Source: Dehalobacter sp. DCA
GTDB lineage: Bacteria > Bacillota > Desulfitobacteriia > Desulfitobacteriales > Syntrophobotulaceae
Direction of reading: 5' to 3'
Length of the DNA stretch: 64,000 nt
NCBI RefSeq assembly: GCF_000305775.1
Contig: NC_018866.1
Span: 2,623,001-2,687,000, forward strand
In this document: piece after piece, positions 19,081 through 27,774 of the stretch
Numbering within the stretch: position 1 is the stretch's first letter
Layout: each line of letters starts with the position of its first letter
Made by a program: the position numbers and the translations under genes
The notes under the pieces: model-generated
What the model saw: the letters and a program-made list of their open reading frames with translations, nothing else
What the model was told of the DNA's origin: nothing
Databases searched by the model: none

Positions 19081-19158
19081 CTTGATCCCCCTCTGTTCCC
19101 ATCCCTAGCAGATCGATTAAAAAGTATTAAGTACAATCGGGATTTTTGAATTTATATA

Positions 19159-19908
19159 CTAGTTCTGAATTAGGTATGTCAAGGGGTCGACCGGCTGACC
19201 GTCTTTTTGCAGTTCTAGGTAGAGCCAGGGTTTTTCCCGTGCTGAGCTGACTCCGACTGTCCCCAATTTTTTCCCCATCGAAACAGGTTCACCCCGTTCA
19301 ACATTAATATCGCCAAAATTCCCCAAAAGGCCTTCCCAGCCATTGCCAAAGTTGATCCGTATCACTTTTCCGAATTTTTCATTTTCACTGACTTCAAGTA
19401 CAACTCCTTCCTGGGGGCAGAGCACAGCAGTCCCCAGCGCACTTTCAATTTCAATTCCGCTGCTGATCGTCCCATCCTCATCTGTGCTCTCAAACGCCAC
19501 CTTGACAGCTCCGGCTACAGGTGGATAAAAAATCTCTTCTTTTACAGAATTCACCGGCAGGCTTTCAGAGTTCTGAAGGCCTATTGCTTCTTTTGCCATC
19601 GTGTTTAATGCCACATAGATATTTCCACTGCTCATACCGCCTTGATAAACAGCATAGACGCCTTTGGAAACAAAGTCCTCTCCGCTGGCACTGAAAACAA
19701 TCGTTAAAAACAAAAAAGCCGAAAGAAGTACTCTTTTCTGACTGCCGTTCCAACCGGCCAAAAGACCTCCGGAAGGTTTTTTATTGAAATAAGTCCGATG
19801 ATCTTTCCAGTTGCTCCTAACATATTCCTGATCATCCCTGTAACCACGTCCGATCTCCCGGGCAGCCTTTTCAAATTCCCAGTCATCCCAGCGCTCAAAC
19901 GGATCCAT
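19159..19908 (-). CDS. spoIVFA: SpoIVFA-like M23-domain membrane protein
   Basis: SpoIVFA holds SpoIVFB inactive in the forespore membrane until cut by SpoIVB. The 249-residue protein has a charged N-terminus (DPFERWDDWEFEKAAREIGR), one membrane segment (about 62-80, RVLLSAFLFLTIVFSASG) and a C-terminal LytM/M23 fold (GTAVLCPQEGVVLEV, NFGNGWEGLLGNFGDINVE, WLYLELQKDGQPVDPLTYL). The LytM zinc ligands HxxxD/HxH are not intact, so it is a scaffold and not a peptidase. GGCGGTGG precedes ATG 19908. Confidence 0.9.
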   Translation of the reverse strand: MDPFERWDDWEFEKAAREIGRGYRDDQEYVRSNWKDHRTYFNKKPSGGLLAGWNGSQKRVLLSAFLFLTIVFSASGEDFVSKGVYAVYQGGMSSGNIYVALNTMAKEAIGLQNSESLPVNSVKEEIFYPPVAGAVKVAFESTDEDGTISSGIEIESALGTAVLCPQEGVVLEVSENEKFGKVIRINFGNGWEGLLGNFGDINVERGEPVSMGKKLGTVGVSSAREKPWLYLELQKDGQPVDPLTYLIQN

Positions 19909-19976
19909 TCATCCACCGCCTTATAAAGGTTTTCCTTCAGGGAGACAACCCTAATAAAGAATATGAACAAATACGC

Positions 19977-20012
19977 AAAAAAGAACATCTTCCTGACGAA
20001 AATGTTCTTTTA
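19977..20012 (-). terminator. Terminator after rodA
   Basis: On the minus strand AAAGAACAT pairs with ATGTTCTTT across a 13-base loop and is followed by TTTTTTG. It separates rodA from the spoIVF pair. Confidence 0.85.
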
Positions 20013-20066
20013 CAAATTTCTTTACAGATTTGAATAATGGCTTGTTAACTTTTGTCATTGAAGGTG

Positions 20067-21239
20067 TCAGAACATTCGTCGTTCTCCTCTGCGACTTACG
20101 CTTAAGACCAGCCCGACCGCTAGCATATTTGCCCACATCGAGCTGCCGCCGGAAGTAATAAACGGCAGAGGAATTCCGGTGACAGGCATGATTCCTGAAG
20201 CCATCCCAACATTGATGAAAACATGGAAAACAATCATTGATACGACTCCGGAGACAATCAGGACCCCATACCTGTCTCTCGATTTGGTGGCTACGGTAAT
20301 CATCCGCAAAAGCAGGATGCAGAATATAAACAACAGTATCGATGTTCCGATAAAGCCAAATTCCTCGCCCACAACTGAAAAAATAAAGTCTGTATGATGC
20401 TCAGGTAAAAAATTATACTGGGCCTGGGTGCCTTGCTGGTACCCTTTGCCCCAAATGCCTCCGGAACCTATGGCCCAAACCGACTGAATAACATGATATC
20501 CATCCCCAGAAGTATCCTTGGCGGGATCCAGAAAAGCAATAAACCGGTTAATCTGATAATCTTTCAAAGGCAACGGCAATCCTTCCAGAAATTTCAGCGG
20601 TCCGGGAAGGTTCGTGGCTAAGTGCAATGCAACAGCACCAATGGCCGCCCCAATGCAGCCGACAATCACCGCCCCAAATTTAATCGGATTCGCTCCGGCA
20701 ACAAACATCATTCCAATGAAAATCGCCCCGAACACCATCGCAGTCCCCAAATCAGGCTGAAGAAATATTAATAAAGTAGGCGGCAGTACAAACAGCAGGG
20801 GTAGAATAAAATCCTTTACATTATTCAGTTTTCCTTCCCTCTCATTGAGAAAGCTGGCAAACGTAACAATCAGCAGCACTTTGGCAAATTCCGAGGGCTG
20901 AATGCTTTGTGTAGAGGTGATAGGTATCCAGCGCTGCGCACCCTTCGCTTCAGAACCAAAAGCAAAAACGAGAAGAAGCAGGAATATATTGAAAGCGTAG
21001 ATCCAGATACCGATCTTTTTATAGTTTTCATAATCAGTAAACGCAACAATGACTGCAAGAACAATTCCTGTAGCGATCCAGACCACCTGAGTTTTCACAT
21101 AATGATACGGGTCTGACGCCATAACATTAATGGAAGCCGTGCTTAAGATCAGCAGGCTCGCCCCCAAAAGCAGCACAACTGCCAGGACCATTCCAAGATC
21201 GAGACCTCTGATAAAATTCCAATCTCTTTCCTTTATCAT
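20067..21239 (-). CDS. rodA: RodA SEDS glycan polymerase
   Basis: RodA is a SEDS-family peptidoglycan glycosyltransferase that works with PBP2 (MrdA) in the elongasome. The 390-residue protein has about ten membrane helices and the family marks ITSTQSIQPSEFAKVLLIV, QPDLGTAMVFGAIF (catalytic Asp), LPEHHTDFIFSVVGEEFGF and TGIPLPFITSGGSSMWANM. ATG 21239 with GGAG upstream. Its place in a cluster with mreBCD and mrdA favours RodA over FtsW or SpoVE. A 420-bp structured gap separates it from minE. Confidence 0.95.
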   Translation of the reverse strand: MIKERDWNFIRGLDLGMVLAVVLLLGASLLILSTASINVMASDPYHYVKTQVVWIATGIVLAVIVAFTDYENYKKIGIWIYAFNIFLLLLVFAFGSEAKGAQRWIPITSTQSIQPSEFAKVLLIVTFASFLNEREGKLNNVKDFILPLLFVLPPTLLIFLQPDLGTAMVFGAIFIGMMFVAGANPIKFGAVIVGCIGAAIGAVALHLATNLPGPLKFLEGLPLPLKDYQINRFIAFLDPAKDTSGDGYHVIQSVWAIGSGGIWGKGYQQGTQAQYNFLPEHHTDFIFSVVGEEFGFIGTSILLFIFCILLLRMITVATKSRDRYGVLIVSGVVSMIVFHVFINVGMASGIMPVTGIPLPFITSGGSSMWANMLAVGLVLSVSRRGERRMF

Positions 21240-21420
21240 ATCTGAGATACTCCATATATAGACTGCTAACCAAGATTATATCACAGATCTCTCCGTTCAC
21301 AATGATAACTTGACAAGTAATGGGTTTTTTCTTACTAAAATACGTTGAACATCTTCATACCGACCCGACTCCATACTCCAGCCGTCCAGGCTTACGAGTG
21401 TGACAAACCTCATATAGACA

Positions 21421-21480
21421 GCCTGTCCCAAATTCGAATGCGCATTCAAAATCGACACTGGTGTCGATTTTGGGACAGGC
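21421..21480. repeat. 60-bp nested palindrome forming a three-way junction
   Basis: The outer arms GCCTGTCCCAAA (21421-21432) and TTTGGGACAGGC (21469-21480) are perfect complements. Between them are a perfect 12-bp palindrome GAATGCGCATTC (21436-21447) and an 11-bp hairpin AAAATCGACAC/GTGTCGATTTT (21448-21471). The three stems could fold as a cruciform with two inner arms; the inner hairpin competes with the outer stem by 3 bases. Confidence 0.9.
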
Positions 21481-21614
21481 CTGATTGGAGGCTAACCATC
21501 AAAATAAGAAGAGTTCCTGGACTCGTTTCCACAAACCCTTGGACTTTACGTCTTGAAACTTTGAAATCAATCCTTAACTTCAAGTCCCGATACATCCATG
21601 TAAAGTCTTGTTCA

Positions 21615-21644
21615 CAAAAAAAGAAGCTCAATGCTTCCTTTTTG
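21615..21644 (-). terminator. Terminator after minE
   Basis: On the minus strand AAAAAGGAAGC-ATTGA-GCTTCTTTTTTT: a short GC-containing stem extended by A:T pairs and a long U-run, 20 bp past the minE stop. Confidence 0.8.
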
Positions 21645-21663
21645 TTTGACTTGAGCAGTTTAC

Positions 21664-21957
21664 TCACGAAATCGACTGTGTTCTCTCCATATAGTCCCTT
21701 CTAATTTTCTTTACAGGAACACTGGCCATCAGCGCGACTTCCTTCTCATCTTGATTCAGGTATACCTCCAATCCCTCTTCGTTAATCACCATATAATTCG
21801 ATATCACCTTGACCAGATCTTCTTTTAAGCGATTCATCAGGTAGGGCGATATCGTGGCACGGTCATGAACCAGAACCAGCCGCAGCCGATCTTTGGCCTG
21901 ACTACGGCTTCCGGAATTGTCCTTGCCCAGCACACGATATAATAATTCCCACAACAT
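21664..21957 (-). CDS. minE: Cell-division topological factor MinE
   Basis: MinE drives MinD off the membrane and sets its oscillation, so that division happens at midcell. The 97-residue protein has the MinD-binding beta/helix region (RLRLVLVHDRATISPYLMNR), followed by the C-terminal dimer domain (DLVKVISNYMVINEEGLEVY). AGGAGGT-like GGGGGGAGGT precedes ATG 21957, 23 bp behind minD. Normal length for MinE. Confidence 0.95.
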   Translation of the reverse strand: MLWELLYRVLGKDNSGSRSQAKDRLRLVLVHDRATISPYLMNRLKEDLVKVISNYMVINEEGLEVYLNQDEKEVALMASVPVKKIRRDYMERTQSIS

Positions 21958-21980
21958 AATTACCTCCCCCCAGTGCAGGG

Positions 21981-22775
21981 CTAGCGTATGCCAACTAAAT
22001 TTTTCAGTTTATCCATCAGGGAATTTGATACATCCAGGTTCATTAATGGGACTTCTTCGCCTCTTACCCTCTGTGCAATCCTCCGGTAAGCTTCGCCCGC
22101 TTTGGAAACGCCGTCCATGACTGCGGGTTCTCCTCTGTTGGTCGATACAATAATCTTCTCGTCCTCCGGTACCACACCGAGAAGATCAATAGCCAAGATA
22201 TCAACGATATCCTCAATGTCCATCATGTCCCCTTGTTTAACCATCCGTGGTCTGATTCTGTTAATAATTAGTTTTGGATTACGCAGATCCGAACTTTCCA
22301 ATAGTCCGATAATTCTGTCGGCATCGCGGACAGCACTGACCTCCGGCGTCGTAACGACAATTGCTTTGTCCGCACCGGCGATTGCATTGTAAAAGCCCTG
22401 CTCAATCCCAGCCGGACAATCGATCAACGTATAATCAAATTCTTCACGCAGCTCTTCGCAGAGAACCTCCATCTCGTCGGGGCTTACTGCTGTTTTGTCT
22501 TTCGTCTGAGCAGCCGGAAGCAGATGCAGGCTGTTGAACCGCTTGTCCTTAATAAGTGCTTGTTTGATCCTGCAGCTGCCGCTTGTAACATCGACAATAT
22601 CATAGACGATCCTATTCTCGAGGCCCATAACAACATCAAGATTGCGAAGGCCGATATCCGTGTCGACCAATGCAACTTTAAATCCGGCAAAAGCCAGGGC
22701 TGTCCCCAAATTTGCTGTTGTAGTAGTTTTCCCTACGCCACCTTTCCCTGAAGTTACTACAATTGTTTCACCCAT
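21981..22775 (-). CDS. minD: Septum-site ATPase MinD
   Basis: MinD is a membrane-bound ATPase that positions the division inhibitor. The 264-residue protein has the deviant Walker A GKGGVGKTTTTANLG (residues 10-24), switch II-like LIDCPAGIEQGF and the C-terminal amphipathic helix for membrane binding (NSLMDKLKNLVGI). MGETIVVTSGK at 22775 is the likely start. It pairs with minE, but minC, often placed upstream in this cluster, is absent; the 236-bp gap to mrdA cannot hold it. Confidence 0.96.
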   Translation of the reverse strand: MGETIVVTSGKGGVGKTTTTANLGTALAFAGFKVALVDTDIGLRNLDVVMGLENRIVYDIVDVTSGSCRIKQALIKDKRFNSLHLLPAAQTKDKTAVSPDEMEVLCEELREEFDYTLIDCPAGIEQGFYNAIAGADKAIVVTTPEVSAVRDADRIIGLLESSDLRNPKLIINRIRPRMVKQGDMMDIEDIVDILAIDLLGVVPEDEKIIVSTNRGEPAVMDGVSKAGEAYRRIAQRVRGEEVPLMNLDVSNSLMDKLKNLVGIR

Positions 22776-22823
22776 AACCAAGCCTGCCTTTCATCATAAA
22801 TGATTAATGCATTGTCTTACATT

Positions 22824-22994
22824 TCAGTTATAATTTTCCATTGCCAAGTAAAAAATAAATCCCCTCTTCAGAATTTCAACCAGTACCTTGTTAGCCCAGC
22901 GTAAGCTTTGATCTGTTTCTGTGTAAGAAGATTCTACAATCCCTTTTGCTTTTCCTTTCGTAAAGAGAAAAAACCGAGGATCAAATTCCCCGGT
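22824..22994 (-). pseudogene. Possible gene remnant without start codon
   Basis: Between mrdA and minD the minus strand has an open frame of about 55 codons with protein-like composition (TKGKAKGIVESSYTETDQSL, then RWANKVLVEILKRG) ending in TGA at 22824-22826. An in-frame stop lies just upstream and no ATG, GTG or TTG precedes the sensible part. It overlaps the mrdA terminator. It could be the tail of a decayed gene or chance; no family is recognised and it does not resemble MinC. Confidence 0.25.
22968..22993 (-). terminator. Terminator after mrdA
   Basis: CCGGGGA-ATTTGA-TCCTCGG followed by TTTTTT on the minus strand, 18 bp past the mrdA stop. It suggests minD-minE use their own promoter. 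Confidence 0.8.
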
Positions 22995-23011
22995 ATTTCT
23001 TATTTATATGA

Positions 23012-25090
23012 CTATTTCCAGCCAAAATAATATTTAAATGCTGCTTTCGCGACATAACCCGATGTTTCACTGCCGTGTCCGCCATATTCCACCACGCCGG
23101 CAAATGCGATCCGAGGATTGTCATACGGTGCAAACGCGACAAACATCCCGTTATAAGCTTCTTCTTTGGATGTTCCCTTCGAACCAATCTGGGCCGTACC
23201 GGTCTTGCCGCCGCCGGTGAACTCCGGTATATCTCTGAAAAGCCAGGCCGCTGTCCCCTCACCGCTCGTTACTTCCGACATTGCTTTTTTGATTGTTTCA
23301 ATATTTTGTTGGGAAACGGAAACTTCGTTTAGAACTTCCGGCTGGTTCTGCTGGACGACTTTCCTGGTCACAGGGTCAAGAATCTTGTCCACAACATAAG
23401 GCTTGTAATGTTTTCCGCCATTGACAATGGTCGCGACATAGTTAGCCATCTGAAGAATTGAATAGTGGTTTGCGCCTTGACCAATCGAACTGTTATAACT
23501 GTCGTACAACCGCCAGTTTACATACTCATTAATGTTATTTTTATATTCCTGTTCGGCCTGAGCAATTTCATCTTCTTTATCATGCTGAAGCTTATTTTTC
23601 TCATCCTGATCTTTCGTACTGGCCAGAAGCTGCGCATATTTATCCCCAATTTCCTGAAGCTTTTCTTCTCTTTTTTTATCGTAATAAGGTTTATAATAAG
23701 ATTCCTTCCAGGCTGGAGAAGGCACATTCCCTTCCGCTTCATACGGTAAATCAACACCGCTGTTAACACCTAAGCCAAATTCGTTGGCAATTTTTTTGAT
23801 CAGCTCGGGATTTTTTTCAAAAACCCTGCGGCCAATAATTTGAAAATAGATATTGGAAGAATGTGCAAGGCCGCTATAAAGGTTCACCCTGCCAAAATTA
23901 TTTCCACCCCACTCGGCAACCCCTGCACTTTGCACATCCGGGGACCCCAGCGAAGACATGGTATCCATAAAAGTATCGTCCGGTGTAATGACGCCTGCTT
24001 CCAGAGCAGCCATTCCGGTAATCATCTTAAAAGTCGAACCGGGAGGATACGTACCGGTCAGCGCCCGGTTGAATGACGCGGCATCTTCACTGCTGAAATA
24101 CTTTTGAGCAGTTTCCTCTGAAATTGTCCCGATCAGGTCATTCGGATCCATGAAAGGACGGGAAGCCATGGCCAGTATTTTGCCTGTATTAACATCGATG
24201 ACTACCGCCGCGCCGGCCTGGGCATCGGGGTGGGTCTTCTGAATATCCTTGATCACTCTGTCCAGTTCGTTCTCCACGACACGCTGCATCTTGCTGTCGA
24301 TGGTCAGCTGCAAGGTACAACCTGCCTGGGCTTCCTGGAGCGTTTCTTTGTCGATCGGTCTCGCGTTGCCGTCGACGCTGACAATTTCTACGCCATGACT
24401 GCCGCGCAGCCAGGTATCGTAACTTTTTTCCACGCCCATTTTCCCTACAAGGTCACCCTGCGTGTAGCGATATTCGTCATCATTGGACTCTGCCTGCTCA
24501 TTGAATTGTTCAATTTCACTCTCGCTTATTTCCCTAACATAGCCCAAGATCTGACCAAGCAGTGTCTTTTGCGGATAAACCCTTTCCGCTATCGGTTCAA
24601 TGCTGACGCCGGGCAGCTCATTGCTGTGCTCGGCGATAATCGCCTGTAGTTCTTTTGGTATATCTTCCAGAATGACAACCGTCTTGTAGCTCTTCCACTG
24701 CTGGTTACGAATCATCACCAAAAGATCCTCGGTAATCAATTCTACCGATTGGTTTGGATAAGGCCAGTACGGTTTAATATATTCTGCGAGGTTAGCAACA
24801 ACATCTTTCCAGTTGGTGTTCACTTTTTGCAGGTCCGTCCAGTCCAGGGTCAGCGCAAACCTCGGCACGCTTTGGGCCAAAACGATATTGTTGCTGTCCA
24901 CAATCTCCCCGCGGACCGCGGACGTTGTGACCGTTTTCATCACATTACCGGCCGCCAGGTTAGAATAATAGGACGCTTTGGCAATCTGCAGCCACCACAG
25001 ATTAAATCCTAAAATTAAAAAAAGAAGGACGACAACCACACTAAGCCCGGTTAATCGTCTCTGATAAGGTTGTCTCTTCCTTTCTTCCAT
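23012..25090 (-). CDS. mrdA: Penicillin-binding protein 2, elongation transpeptidase
   Basis: Class B PBP that cross-links peptidoglycan in the side wall with RodA. With the ATG at 25090 (MEERKRQ; AGGAG nine bases before) it has 692 residues: a membrane anchor (about 18-40), a dimerisation domain, and the transpeptidase with active-site Ser in STFK (about 352), SSN (about 411) and KTGTA (about 629). Between SSN and KTG lies a Lys/Glu/Gln-rich insert of about 60 residues (KKREEKLQEIGDKYAQLLAS onward, about 471-525) predicted to be coiled coil, which classical PBP2 lacks. It follows mreD by 39 bp. Confidence 0.95.
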   Translation of the reverse strand: MEERKRQPYQRRLTGLSVVVVLLFLILGFNLWWLQIAKASYYSNLAAGNVMKTVTTSAVRGEIVDSNNIVLAQSVPRFALTLDWTDLQKVNTNWKDVVANLAEYIKPYWPYPNQSVELITEDLLVMIRNQQWKSYKTVVILEDIPKELQAIIAEHSNELPGVSIEPIAERVYPQKTLLGQILGYVREISESEIEQFNEQAESNDDEYRYTQGDLVGKMGVEKSYDTWLRGSHGVEIVSVDGNARPIDKETLQEAQAGCTLQLTIDSKMQRVVENELDRVIKDIQKTHPDAQAGAAVVIDVNTGKILAMASRPFMDPNDLIGTISEETAQKYFSSEDAASFNRALTGTYPPGSTFKMITGMAALEAGVITPDDTFMDTMSSLGSPDVQSAGVAEWGGNNFGRVNLYSGLAHSSNIYFQIIGRRVFEKNPELIKKIANEFGLGVNSGVDLPYEAEGNVPSPAWKESYYKPYYDKKREEKLQEIGDKYAQLLASTKDQDEKNKLQHDKEDEIAQAEQEYKNNINEYVNWRLYDSYNSSIGQGANHYSILQMANYVATIVNGGKHYKPYVVDKILDPVTRKVVQQNQPEVLNEVSVSQQNIETIKKAMSEVTSGEGTAAWLFRDIPEFTGGGKTGTAQIGSKGTSKEEAYNGMFVAFAPYDNPRIAFAGVVEYGGHGSETSGYVAKAAFKYYFGWK

Positions 25091-25129
25091 CGTGTTCATC
25101 TCCTATTAAGCAATCATGTATAACCAACA

Positions 25130-25645
25130 CTATAATTGTTGTTCGATCTTCTTTTTAGGCTGCAAAATTCCTTCTGTAAAAGACTTGTGGACGAAGGGAT
25201 AGGTAAGCGGAACCAATAGGCAGTTGTAGAAAGAAATGCCCAGAATGACCTTTACGGCATCGCCGAGGTACCAGTTAAGTCCAGCGGTGGTTGCAATCAA
25301 GGCCATCAGGGTCTGCCCAAGAACCGTTACGATAAAGACGAGCACCATGGTAAGCGGAATGTTTTCTCTGTACCAGCGCTGCTGAAGTATACTGATCAGC
25401 AGTGCAACGACAGCTAAAATGATCGCATAGAGTCCGATATACCTTCCGAGATAGAAATCCACAATCAGGCCGATCACAAACCCATACACAATTCCCTGAG
25501 CCGGTCGGTGATGCAGAGCGATATAAATAACCCAGAGCATGGCCAAATCAGGTTTTATGCCGGCCCATGACCAATAATGGAAGATTGTCCCCGGGAGGAT
25601 GAGACAGACAATAAGAATCAGTAACATTACGATAAAACGTTTCAT
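25130..25645 (-). CDS. mreD: Rod-shape protein MreD
   Basis: Small membrane protein of the elongasome. The 171 residues contain about five membrane helices, with PGTIFHYWSWAGIKPDLAML and GLIVDFYLGRYIGLYAI, the usual landmarks (substrate-like PD and DF.LG). GGAGGACAG lies before ATG 25645; the start overlaps the end of mreC by 4 bases, so translation is coupled. Short, hydrophobic and recognised mainly by context and pattern. Confidence 0.9.
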   Translation of the reverse strand: MKRFIVMLLILIVCLILPGTIFHYWSWAGIKPDLAMLWVIYIALHHRPAQGIVYGFVIGLIVDFYLGRYIGLYAIILAVVALLISILQQRWYRENIPLTMVLVFIVTVLGQTLMALIATTAGLNWYLGDAVKVILGISFYNCLLVPLTYPFVHKSFTEGILQPKKKIEQQL

Positions 25646-26508
25646 CGACTGTCCTCCGGAATGCTCACTACATAGACTTCCTCCAGAGAATCAAAATCAA
25701 CAATGGGTTCGATCGAGGCTACTTTCAGCAAGCCTTTCGCATCAATTTTAATCTCGGTAACAACACCAATCGGAATGTCCTTGGGATAGACCTCTCCTAA
25801 ACCCGAAGTATATACCAAATCTCCTGCATTGACTTCATCGTCCTGCCGGAAATTCATTTCGAGTTCTCCTGAGGAATTCAGCCTGGTGTTTTTCTTATAC
25901 GTACCTTTGACAATCCCAAAAATTGCCTCACCTTTATTACCCCTGGCAAAGGCGCCAACCTGTCCCTCTCCGTCGAGTAGCAGTAAAACATCCGAGGTCT
26001 TCGGGGTGACAGAAATGACTTTCCCGACCAGACCCAGATTGGCAACAACAGGATCATCCACTTTTACGCCGTGATCACTGCCTTTATTGACGGTGACTGT
26101 CTGATACCAGGCTGAAGGATTACGGTTTATAATGGTGGCACCAATTTTCTCATAGCTCTCCAGCGAGGGACTTTGAAAAACAGCATCAAGTTCCTGATAG
26201 CGCAGGGCAGCCAGTACCTGTTGTTTGAGCTGAAGATTGTCTCCCGTGAGCGTTTCTACCTGTTTACGAAGTTCCTCATTTTCTGCTTTGACAGTCCGAA
26301 AACTGAAAATCGCCCGAAAATTATCTTTAATCCCATCTCCCAGATTCCAAATCGCACTTTCTATCGGTGAAAGTACTCTTTGCATGGCGTTCCCGACAGG
26401 GTTCGGAGACTGACTGCCGAGTCCGGTCAAATGAATCGTCGTCAAAGTGATCAGCAGAACAGCAAAAACGAGAACGGCTATACCCATGGGATTTATTTTT
26501 TTCCCCAC
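25642..26508 (-). CDS. mreC: Rod-shape protein MreC
   Basis: MreC links cytoskeletal MreB to PBP2 outside the membrane. The 288-residue protein has one N-terminal membrane helix (about 8-28), a coiled coil (VKAENEELRKQVETLTGDNL, about 75-95) and the beta-barrel domain (NPSAWYQTVTVNKGSDHGVK, VVANLGLVGKVISV, GDLVYTSGLGEVYPKDIPIG). GTG start at 26508 with GAGGAG upstream, 18 bp after mreB. Confidence 0.95.
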   Translation of the reverse strand: MGKKINPMGIAVLVFAVLLITLTTIHLTGLGSQSPNPVGNAMQRVLSPIESAIWNLGDGIKDNFRAIFSFRTVKAENEELRKQVETLTGDNLQLKQQVLAALRYQELDAVFQSPSLESYEKIGATIINRNPSAWYQTVTVNKGSDHGVKVDDPVVANLGLVGKVISVTPKTSDVLLLLDGEGQVGAFARGNKGEAIFGIVKGTYKKNTRLNSSGELEMNFRQDDEVNAGDLVYTSGLGEVYPKDIPIGVVTEIKIDAKGLLKVASIEPIVDFDSLEEVYVVSIPEDSR

Positions 26509-26526
26509 CGATTTCTCCTCCCGCTT

Positions 26527-27543
26527 TTAATTTTTCTGCATAGCGGCAATCCTTCTTAGAATTTCCTCATTCTCAAGCACTTTACCGGTACCAAGTGCAA
26601 CACAGGAAAGCGGGTCCTCAGCAAGGTGGACGGGTATCCCTGTCTGATCGGCAATTAGCCTGTCCAGATTTCTTAACAGTGATCCGCCTCCCGCCATAAT
26701 AATGCCTCTGTCCATGATATCTGCCGCCAGTTCCGGAGGCGTTTTCTCAAGGCAGTTCTTTACCGCATCAACGATAGCATTTACCGGCTCATTTAAGGCT
26801 TCAACAATTTCTTCGGAAGTAATCTCAACGTTCTTGGGGAGACCTGTCAGGAGATCGCGTCCTTTGATGGCATACGTCAAACCTTTTTCCGGCATATAGG
26901 CCGCTCCGATCTCCATTTTGATGTTCTCAGCCGACTGATAACCGACGGAGAGGTTATAAGTTTTCTTGATATACGCAATAATGGCATCATCCATCTCATC
27001 TCCGGCTACCCGGATCGAGCCGGCTGTAACGATGCCTCCCATCGAGATCACGGCGACTTCAGTTGTGCCTCCGCCGATATCGACAATCATATTCCCGGTA
27101 GGATCGCTCACGGGCAGACCTGCTCCGATGGCGGCAGCCATCGGCTCCTCCATAATGATCGGATCTTTTGCTCCGGCTGCAAGAGCTGCTTCCTTGACAG
27201 CTCTTTTTTCAACTGCGGTAACTCCGGACGGCACACAAATGACGACCCGGGGCCGCGCAAATAAGAATTTTGATCCTAAAGCCCTGTTGATAAAATATTT
27301 AAGCATTTTTTGAGTAACATTGAAATCCGAGATTACGCCGTCTTTCAACGGTCTGATTGCAACAATATTTCCCGGAGTTCTTCCGATCATCTCCTTGGCT
27401 CTGTCTCCAACCGCCAGAGGCTCATTCTTCTCTATATCCATAGCAACCACTGAAGGCTCCCGTACTATGATTCCTTTGCCTTTCATATGTACAAGGGTAT
27501 TGGCGGTTCCCAGATCGATTCCGAGGTCCTTGGAAAAAACCAT
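26527..27543 (-). CDS. mreB: Actin-like MreB
   Basis: MreB filaments guide side-wall synthesis. The 338-residue actin-fold ATPase has the phosphate loops [15 protein letters not shown] and [18 protein letters not shown], and the adenosine motif [15 protein letters not shown]. The start is the ATG at 27543 ([12 protein letters not shown]) with GGGAGA ahead. First gene of mreB-mreC-mreD-mrdA and separated from radC by a 231-bp gap with a possible promoter (TATAAT, 27668-27673). Confidence 0.98.
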   Translation of the reverse strand: MVFSKDLGIDLGTANTLVHMKGKGIIVREPSVVAMDIEKNEPLAVGDRAKEMIGRTPGNIVAIRPLKDGVISDFNVTQKMLKYFINRALGSKFLFARPRVVICVPSGVTAVEKRAVKEAALAAGAKDPIIMEEPMAAAIGAGLPVSDPTGNMIVDIGGGTTEVAVISMGGIVTAGSIRVAGDEMDDAIIAYIKKTYNLSVGYQSAENIKMEIGAAYMPEKGLTYAIKGRDLLTGLPKNVEITSEEIVEALNEPVNAIVDAVKNCLEKTPPELAADIMDRGIIMAGGGSLLRNLDRLIADQTGIPVHLAEDPLSCVALGTGKVLENEEILRRIAAMQKN

Positions 27544-27667
27544 GTTTTGTAAATCTCCCTTCAAGATAAATCATTTCAAATTTCAAGTGATGCCTGGCAG
27601 TCTTTTCTCAGTCTCCCACAAAGTGGAATTTTTCATACCATATTTCGTATTGCTACGGCATCGTTTT

Positions 27668-27695
27668 ATTATATCATTTTTTTGCATCAAATTAA
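27668..27695 (-). promoter_or_regulatory. Possible mreB promoter
   Basis: On the minus strand TATAAT (27668-27673) lies 16 bases after TTAATT, about 125 bp upstream of mreB. The -10 box is perfect, the -35 is poor, so only moderate support. The region around it is AT-rich. Confidence 0.4.
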
Positions 27696-27774
27696 TGAAT
27701 ATTTCCTATTTTTCAATATTTTTTTATATTTGTGGTCATCTTTCGACAGTGGTACTTTTAGGCTAAAGGTCGGG

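Larger units (their letters stand above)
21240..21663. other. Gene-free gap between minE and rodA
   Basis: No convincing gene here. Short open frames on both strands lack ribosome binding sites and family resemblance. The gap holds a 60-bp nested palindrome and the minE terminator; the rest, including 21500-21610, shows no recognisable feature and would have room for the rodA promoter. Confidence 0.6.

Noticed and set aside
21345-21704. Plus-strand open frame between minE and rodA
   Set aside because: It crosses the nested palindrome, the terminator and the end of minE, has no binding site and no familiar motif.
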